Program-made: the position numbers and the translations under genes
Part shown: positions 60,449-64,000 of the stretch, one piece after another
Layout: each line of letters opens with the position of its first letter
How positions within the stretch are numbered: the first letter of the stretch is position 1
Assembly: GCA_002410325.1 (NCBI GenBank)
Contig: DHRK01000061.1
Span: 12,137-76,136 of the forward strand
From: Syntrophomonas sp. UBA5314
GTDB taxonomy: Bacteria; Bacillota; Syntrophomonadia; Syntrophomonadales; Syntrophomonadaceae
Length of the DNA stretch: 64,000 bases
Direction: 5' to 3'
The notes under the pieces: model-generated
What the model was told of the DNA's origin: nothing
Seen by the model: the letters and a program-made list of their open reading frames with translations, nothing else
Databases searched by the model: none

Positions 60449-60879
60449 CGCCTGACCCTCACACTTTTTGACCACAGGGGCAGATCCCGGTGCTTCAGAA
60501 GCTCTACGGAACCACGACTGGGGCCATCGAATAATTCTTTCATTATATTAATCAATTCATCGTCGCTTATCCGGTCATGGGTTTCGCTTTTCATAAAATA
60601 GAAGATCTCCACCAGTTCATTCAACAGGGGCGCATAGTCTGATGAATTGATATACGCTGAAGAGCTGAAGACCGTTATTATTTTCTTGAGCGAGTCAATA
60701 CCGAGCTCAACCCGGCCTTGCTCAAGAATGGCCCGGTTTCTTGATTCGATGAGTTCACGGGCTTCCGTTTCGCTCAAAAGCAAGCCGTAATGCCTGGTTT
60801 GTTCATTCATTTGCAGTATATCATTTATTTGCAGCTTGACAGCCGCACCCGGGCTTATGAAAATATCAAGTATCTTCAC
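60445..60879 (-). CDS. DUF6323-family protein
   Basis: A 144-residue helical protein with LQINDILQMNEQTRHYGLLLSETEARELIESRNRAILEQGRVELGIDSLKKIITVFSSSAYI, then LVEIFYFMKSETHDRISDDELINIMKELFDG. This fits the DUF6323 family. The GTG start at 60879 has GGAGGTGA at close spacing. It is translationally coupled to the DUF6179 gene. Function unknown. Confidence 0.72.
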   Translation of the reverse strand: MKILDIFISPGAAVKLQINDILQMNEQTRHYGLLLSETEARELIESRNRAILEQGRVELGIDSLKKIITVFSSSAYINSSDYAPLLNELVEIFYFMKSETHDRISDDELINIMKELFDGPSRGSVELLKHRDLPLWSKSVRVRR

Positions 60880-60903
60880 ATGCTCACCTCCCCCAAAAAA
60901 TAC

Positions 60904-60932
60904 TTGACAAAATTTAATAAAAATGATATTAT
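60904..60932 (+). promoter_or_regulatory. Consensus sigma-A promoter for a candidate small RNA
   Basis: TTGACA (60904-60909) and TATTAT (60927-60932) with a 17-base spacer, on the + strand. Both flanking genes are on the minus strand, so it serves neither. Confidence 0.7.
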
Positions 60933-60938
60933 TAAGTT

Positions 60939-61060
60939 TTAATAAATGATGTTTGAATATTTTACTTTAATTATAGCCGGGTGTCAAGACCCGGGTTATC
61001 CAGCAAACGTAAAAGCCTGCTTAGACCGAAAAACGCGGTATAAGCAGGCTTTTCTTTTTT
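60939..61060 (+). ncRNA. Candidate small RNA, about 120 nt
   Basis: The stretch starts just after a consensus promoter and ends in a strong intrinsic terminator. It contains a perfect hairpin CCGGGT-GTCAAG-ACCCGG (60977-60994). The terminator stem is AAAAGCCTGCTTA / TAAGCAGGCTTTT (61011-61023 and 61041-61053) with an inner ACCG/CGGT pairing, followed by CTTTTTT. No open reading frame with a ribosome site is present. The terminator could also serve the crotonase gene from the other side. Confidence 0.55.
61011..61060 (+). terminator. Strong intrinsic terminator of the candidate small RNA
   Basis: A 13-base perfect stem with an extra 4-base inner stem, followed by TTTTCTTTTTT on the + strand. 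On the minus strand the tail is weaker (TTTTACG), so the + strand is the better direction. Confidence 0.8.
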
Positions 61061-61070
61061 ATATAATTTT

Positions 61071-61826
61071 TTAGCTTTCAATAAACTTACGGGCACGACG
61101 TTCGAATTCGGTGGTAGCGCACATACGATTGACATATTCCGCTTCCAGTTCCAGAGCCTCGCTTAAAGGAAGTTCGGCGCCCAGACGCAGCACCTCCTTG
61201 ACAGCTTTAACCGCCTCCGATCCTTTGGATACAATAGTCCCGGCGATTTCCCGCGCCTTCTCTAAAGCTGCGCCCTCCGAGGCCAGATGCTGCACCAGGC
61301 CGTAATCCATTGCTTCCCGGGCTGTGACCCGGCTGGCTCTAAACAGCATATCCCGGGCCCGGCCAGGTCCAACCAGGCGGAGCAGCCGCTGGGTGCAAAA
61401 GACCAGATTCAGGTTGACCCCGGCGGCGGATAAGAGCGCCTTTTCATCCATGACCCGAATATCGGCGGACATGGCAAGATCAAGGCCAGCGCCAACTGCG
61501 AAACCGTTTATGGCAGCGATAACCGGGCAACTGCACTCCATTATCTGCTTAAAGCAGCGATAAACTTTTGCAAAATAGGCCCGGTTTTGGTCGGGGGAGT
61601 TTTTGGAAAGCTCGTATATGTCAAGGCCGGCGCTGAAGGAGTGGCTACCCTGGCCGGTCAATAGGATTACGGCAGCGCCGGACTGTTCTATTTGCTCAAA
61701 AGTCCGGGACAATTCCCCGATCATATTCTGGCAGAGGACATTGGCGGGTGGCCGATTCAGGGTTATAGTAGCTATCATATCTGCAATATTCAGTCCAACC
61801 AGATGCTTTTCTTCATTAACGGGCAT
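61071..61826 (-). CDS. Crotonase-family protein (enoyl-CoA hydratase/isomerase-like) with altered catalytic residues
   Basis: A 251-residue crotonase: IATITLNRPPANVL, oxyanion-hole segments SHSFSAGLDIYEL and INGFAVGAGLDLAMSADIR, and the C-terminal helices. The two glutamates of true enoyl-CoA hydratases are missing: GAG-C-E-L is GAG-L-D-L (Glu to Asp), and the P-E-I/T-LG segment is AAGVNLNLVFCTQRL (Glu to Gly, and shorter). It may be an isomerase or another crotonase reaction. GAGGAGGGG lies 6 bases before ATG 61826. It is divergent from the thiolase. Confidence 0.88.
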   Translation of the reverse strand: MPVNEEKHLVGLNIADMIATITLNRPPANVLCQNMIGELSRTFEQIEQSGAAVILLTGQGSHSFSAGLDIYELSKNSPDQNRAYFAKVYRCFKQIMECSCPVIAAINGFAVGAGLDLAMSADIRVMDEKALLSAAGVNLNLVFCTQRLLRLVGPGRARDMLFRASRVTAREAMDYGLVQHLASEGAALEKAREIAGTIVSKGSEAVKAVKEVLRLGAELPLSEALELEAEYVNRMCATTEFERRARKFIES

Positions 61827-61874
61827 GCTGTTCCCCTCCTCGTTGAGAATAGATTGCTTACCAATAGTTAACAC

Positions 61875-62188
61875 CTTAAATATTTTTACGTCAATGATAT
61901 TTAGGTCTAAAACCGTAAGTTTAAGCGTTTAATACATTCTTATGATGGGTGGGCTTAAGGGTTGCAAAACGGGTCGTCAGTATATACGAAAGCAACTGCA
62001 GGAGTATTTTTCAGTTTACGGGGGCTTCCGGGGGGGAAAGGGGAGGGCAACGGTCTCAATTTGCAACACCGGGCACTTATAGCATCGTTTGGGGGACCTG
62101 ATCCATGCTAAAGTATTTGTCTCTAAAAAGGTCATAAAATGGGCAATCGCAGCCTATGATCAGATAGGGCTAAAAATAAACACCAGGA
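61875..62188. other. Upstream control region between the crotonase and thiolase genes
   Basis: About 310 bases before the sigma-54 promoter. TTGCAAAACGGG (near 61963) and TTGCAACACCGGG (near 62060) are similar direct repeats that could be enhancer sites for a sigma-54 activator. No gene is convincing here. Confidence 0.4.
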
Positions 62189-62204
62189 TGGCACGTTATT
62201 TGCT
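62189..62204 (+). promoter_or_regulatory. Consensus sigma-54 promoter (-24/-12) of the thiolase gene
   Basis: TGGCACG-N4-TTGCT matches the sigma-54 consensus fully, with the GG and GC at the right spacing. It lies 200 bases before the thiolase start codon, which leaves a leader of about 185 bases. Transcription would need a bacterial enhancer-binding protein, which is not encoded in this window. Confidence 0.8.
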
Positions 62205-62403
62205 TGTTAATAGATGCAAAGCAAGACAATCAGCTTCTGCTTATTCCAGTACCATGGTTCATTTTGCGGCTGCAGGCAAGACCGGGCCGGATTATGTCAT
62301 GGGCTGGATAATATGGATTGAAGGGAGGATAAGCAGCCAGGGTGGAAGCAGAACCAATTGAGAAAGCGCCTGGATATAAAGAATTAATTAGGGGGATATC
62401 AAA

Positions 62404-63609
62404 ATGGGTATTAATGAAGTGGTTATCGTCAGCGCATGCAGGACTCCTATTGCTAGGTTTATGGGGAGCCTTAAGGACTTCACCGGAAAAGAACTGGCTA
62501 TCATTGCAGCTAAAGAGGCTGTTAACCGTGCCGGAATTTCACCGGATCAGATTGATGAAATTGTCTTGGGACAGATTTACCCTCATCTGCAGGGTTCACT
62601 GCCCGCCCGTCAGGTGGCCATGGCAGTTGGATTGCCAATACGCAGCAACGGCTGCAATGTCAACCAGAATTGCGCTTCGGGAATGAGGGCTCTGGAAATA
62701 ATCTGTGACCACATTGCCCTGGGCAAGATTGACATAGGGCTGGTAGTAGGGGCTGAAAGCATGACTAATGCCCCCTATTTGCTGGGCAAGGCCAGAATGG
62801 GCTACCGAATGGGTCCGGGGAGCATTGAAGACTCTATGCTCTATGATGGGCTGGTTGATAAATTAGTTCCGGGACACATGGGATTAACCGCCGAAAATGT
62901 AGCTGAGAAATACGGAATAACCCGCGAAGAGTGTGACCAATTGGCTTTAACAAGCCATCAGAGGGCTACCGCGGCTGTTAAAAATGGTATTTTTAAGCGG
63001 GAGATCATTCCTGTAGAGATCAAGACGAAAAAAGGAAGTACCTATTTTGAGAATGATGAACATATGATACCTGATGCCAGCCTGGAATCTATGGCCAAAC
63101 TGCCTGCGGCCTTTAAAAAAGGTGGTGTGGTTACCGCGGCCAATGCTTCAGGTATTAATGACGCAGCGGCGGCGGCCGTAGTGATGTCCAAAAAGAAGGC
63201 TCTGGAACTGGGTATTAAACCTTTATTAAAGATGATCAATATCGTATCCGAAGGAGTTGATCCCAAAATCATGGGGGTGGGACCGGCAGTAGCCATACCC
63301 AAGGCATTAAAATTGGCCGGACTGAAATTGGAAGACATCGAGTACTGGGAGATAAATGAAGCCTTTGCCGCCCAGTTTATCGGCGTAGGCCGCATGCTGA
63401 AAGAGGAATTCGGGTTAGAGATCGATCCGGATAGAGTAAATCATAACGGGTCGGGAATAGGACTCGGGCACCCGGTGGGAGCAACGGCTCTCAGAATCAT
63501 CATATCCATGTACTATGAAATGGAACGCCTTGGTTTGACTCGCGGAGGAGCAGCCCTATGTGTAGGTGGAGGCTCGGCGATGGCTTCATTGTGGACCAGA
63601 GATATATAA
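62404..63609 (+). CDS. Acetyl-CoA C-acetyltransferase (thiolase)
   Basis: A 401-residue biosynthetic/degradative thiolase. The nucleophile is Cys90 in NQNCASGMRALEI, the catalytic His356 is in GIGLGHPVGATALRI, and the second Cys386 is in CVGGGSA. The INEAFAAQF motif is present. It joins two acetyl-CoA to acetoacetyl-CoA or cleaves 3-ketoacyl-CoA in beta-oxidation. GGGGGAT precedes the ATG. The sigma-54 promoter and the divergent crotonase suggest a role in short-chain fatty acid metabolism. Confidence 0.95.
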   Translation: MGINEVVIVSACRTPIARFMGSLKDFTGKELAIIAAKEAVNRAGISPDQIDEIVLGQIYPHLQGSLPARQVAMAVGLPIRSNGCNVNQNCASGMRALEIICDHIALGKIDIGLVVGAESMTNAPYLLGKARMGYRMGPGSIEDSMLYDGLVDKLVPGHMGLTAENVAEKYGITREECDQLALTSHQRATAAVKNGIFKREIIPVEIKTKKGSTYFENDEHMIPDASLESMAKLPAAFKKGGVVTAANASGINDAAAAAVVMSKKKALELGIKPLLKMINIVSEGVDPKIMGVGPAVAIPKALKLAGLKLEDIEYWEINEAFAAQFIGVGRMLKEEFGLEIDPDRVNHNGSGIGLGHPVGATALRIIISMYYEMERLGLTRGGAALCVGGGSAMASLWTRDI

Positions 63610-63809
63610 CTGCTTCAACGGTTTTGGTAATCGAGGGGAAGAATAGAGAGAACCAGAGCGGTCGGTAAAAGAGTTTAAGCCCGTTTGGCTGAGGGGAAAG
63701 AGCGCGGGCACTGGAGATAAAGTGTATCACAGCGCTTAACCCGCTTCAGTTTGCGATTCGAGGAAACCCCAGACTTATATAAAAAGCGGCCATAAAATAA
63801 AGCCTGTAA

Positions 63810-63841
63810 CCCGGCCTCCGGTAATCGGAACGGCTGCCGGG
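63810..63841 (+). other. Hairpin with nested stem
   Basis: CCCGGC (63810-63815) pairs with GCCGGG (63836-63841). An inner CCG-GTAAT-CGG hairpin lies between them. Confidence 0.4.
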
Positions 63842-63895
63842 CTTGTAAGGACGAGAAGGGTTAAAACGGGGGAAGGGTAATTTATAAGCCATCAT

Positions 63896-63926
63896 GGGGC
63901 CGGCATACCTGCCGGCCCCGCTTTTA
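63896..63926. terminator. Strong GC hairpin near the right edge
   Basis: GGGGCCGGC (63896-63904) pairs perfectly with GCCGGCCCC (63911-63919) around ATACCT, followed by GCTTTTAT. It probably ends the thiolase transcript or an RNA from 63610-63895. Confidence 0.7.
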
Positions 63927-64000
63927 TGCTAGTACTCTGTTAACTCTAATTCTTGCATTACTCGTCGGTTAAATTTTCGCATGACTGCGTTGTCGTCAAT

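Larger units (their letters stand above)
63610..64000. other. Non-coding right end of the window
   Basis: No gene with a good start is visible. It contains two structured segments (63810-63841 and 63896-63926) and GC-rich partial repeats such as GCCCG/CGGGC near 63680-63710. Confidence 0.5.

Noticed and set aside
62089..62361. 90-residue reading frame across the sigma-54 promoter
   Set aside because: It has no ribosome site and overlaps a consensus promoter; composition is not gene-like.
1..64000. CRISPR array, tRNA or rRNA genes, intact insertion sequences, prophage
   Set aside because: No regular direct repeats with spacers, no cloverleaf, no rRNA-like tract and no transposase or phage structural genes were seen by eye.

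Overview
The window reads as a chromosomal segment of a low-to-mid GC Gram-positive anaerobe of the Bacillota, most likely a Clostridia member near Syntrophomonadaceae or Peptococcaceae. This is an inference from gene content: purine-rich Shine-Dalgarno sites with many GTG/TTG starts, S-layer-homology proteins, BlaI/BlaR1 and VanW genes, a sigma-54 promoter ahead of a thiolase, pyruvate formate-lyase, a UbiD decarboxylase with an LpdD-like partner, and a DUF6179/DUF6323 pair. No rRNA, tRNA, CRISPR array or intact transposase was seen.

Region 1 (0-9.5 kb) is an accessory zone. An OmpR-type response regulator and its histidine kinase are followed, on the opposite strand, by what looks like a complete lactococcin-972-type bacteriocin operon: secreted peptide, hairpin, DUF1430-like membrane protein, ABC ATPase. 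Two decayed, internally deleted copies of the same kinase gene lie at 6.6 and 8.9 kb, mixed with short dispersed hairpin repeats, a lipoprotein, and an SRPBCC/HxlR divergent pair.

Region 2 (9.5-17.3 kb) holds an ECF sigma/anti-sigma pair with a matching ECF promoter, a rifamycin-phosphotransferase-type dikinase, a HicAB toxin-antitoxin pair, a MerR/GyrI regulator with a membrane protein behind a 19-bp-spacer MerR promoter, and an XRE regulator with a membrane protein. Region 3 (17.3-25.1 kb) is efflux: a Phd-Uma2 fusion protein, then TetR + two HlyD-type adaptors + a DHA2 exporter, then TetR + ABC exporter. Each TetR system has two visible matching operators.

Region 4 (25-46 kb) is metabolism and signalling: cytochrome bd oxidase (cydAB); a BlaI-BlaR1-GH26-surface protein operon with the BlaI palindrome lying on the -10 box; pyruvate formate-lyase and its activase; an Ldh2-family dehydrogenase; a DUF4153 membrane protein; a GntR-ABC cassette; and two paralogous PAS-GGDEF-HD-GYP proteins flanking it.

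Region 5 (46-53 kb) encodes two large S-layer-anchored proteins built from cadherin-like beta-sandwich repeats with Tyr/Asn-rich insertions. A structured, repeat-like element of about 230 bp follows. Region 6 (53-64 kb) has LpdD/UbiD, VanW, PRC-barrel and DUF6179/6323 genes, a candidate small RNA with its own promoter and terminator, an unusual crotonase, and a thiolase behind a consensus sigma-54 promoter.
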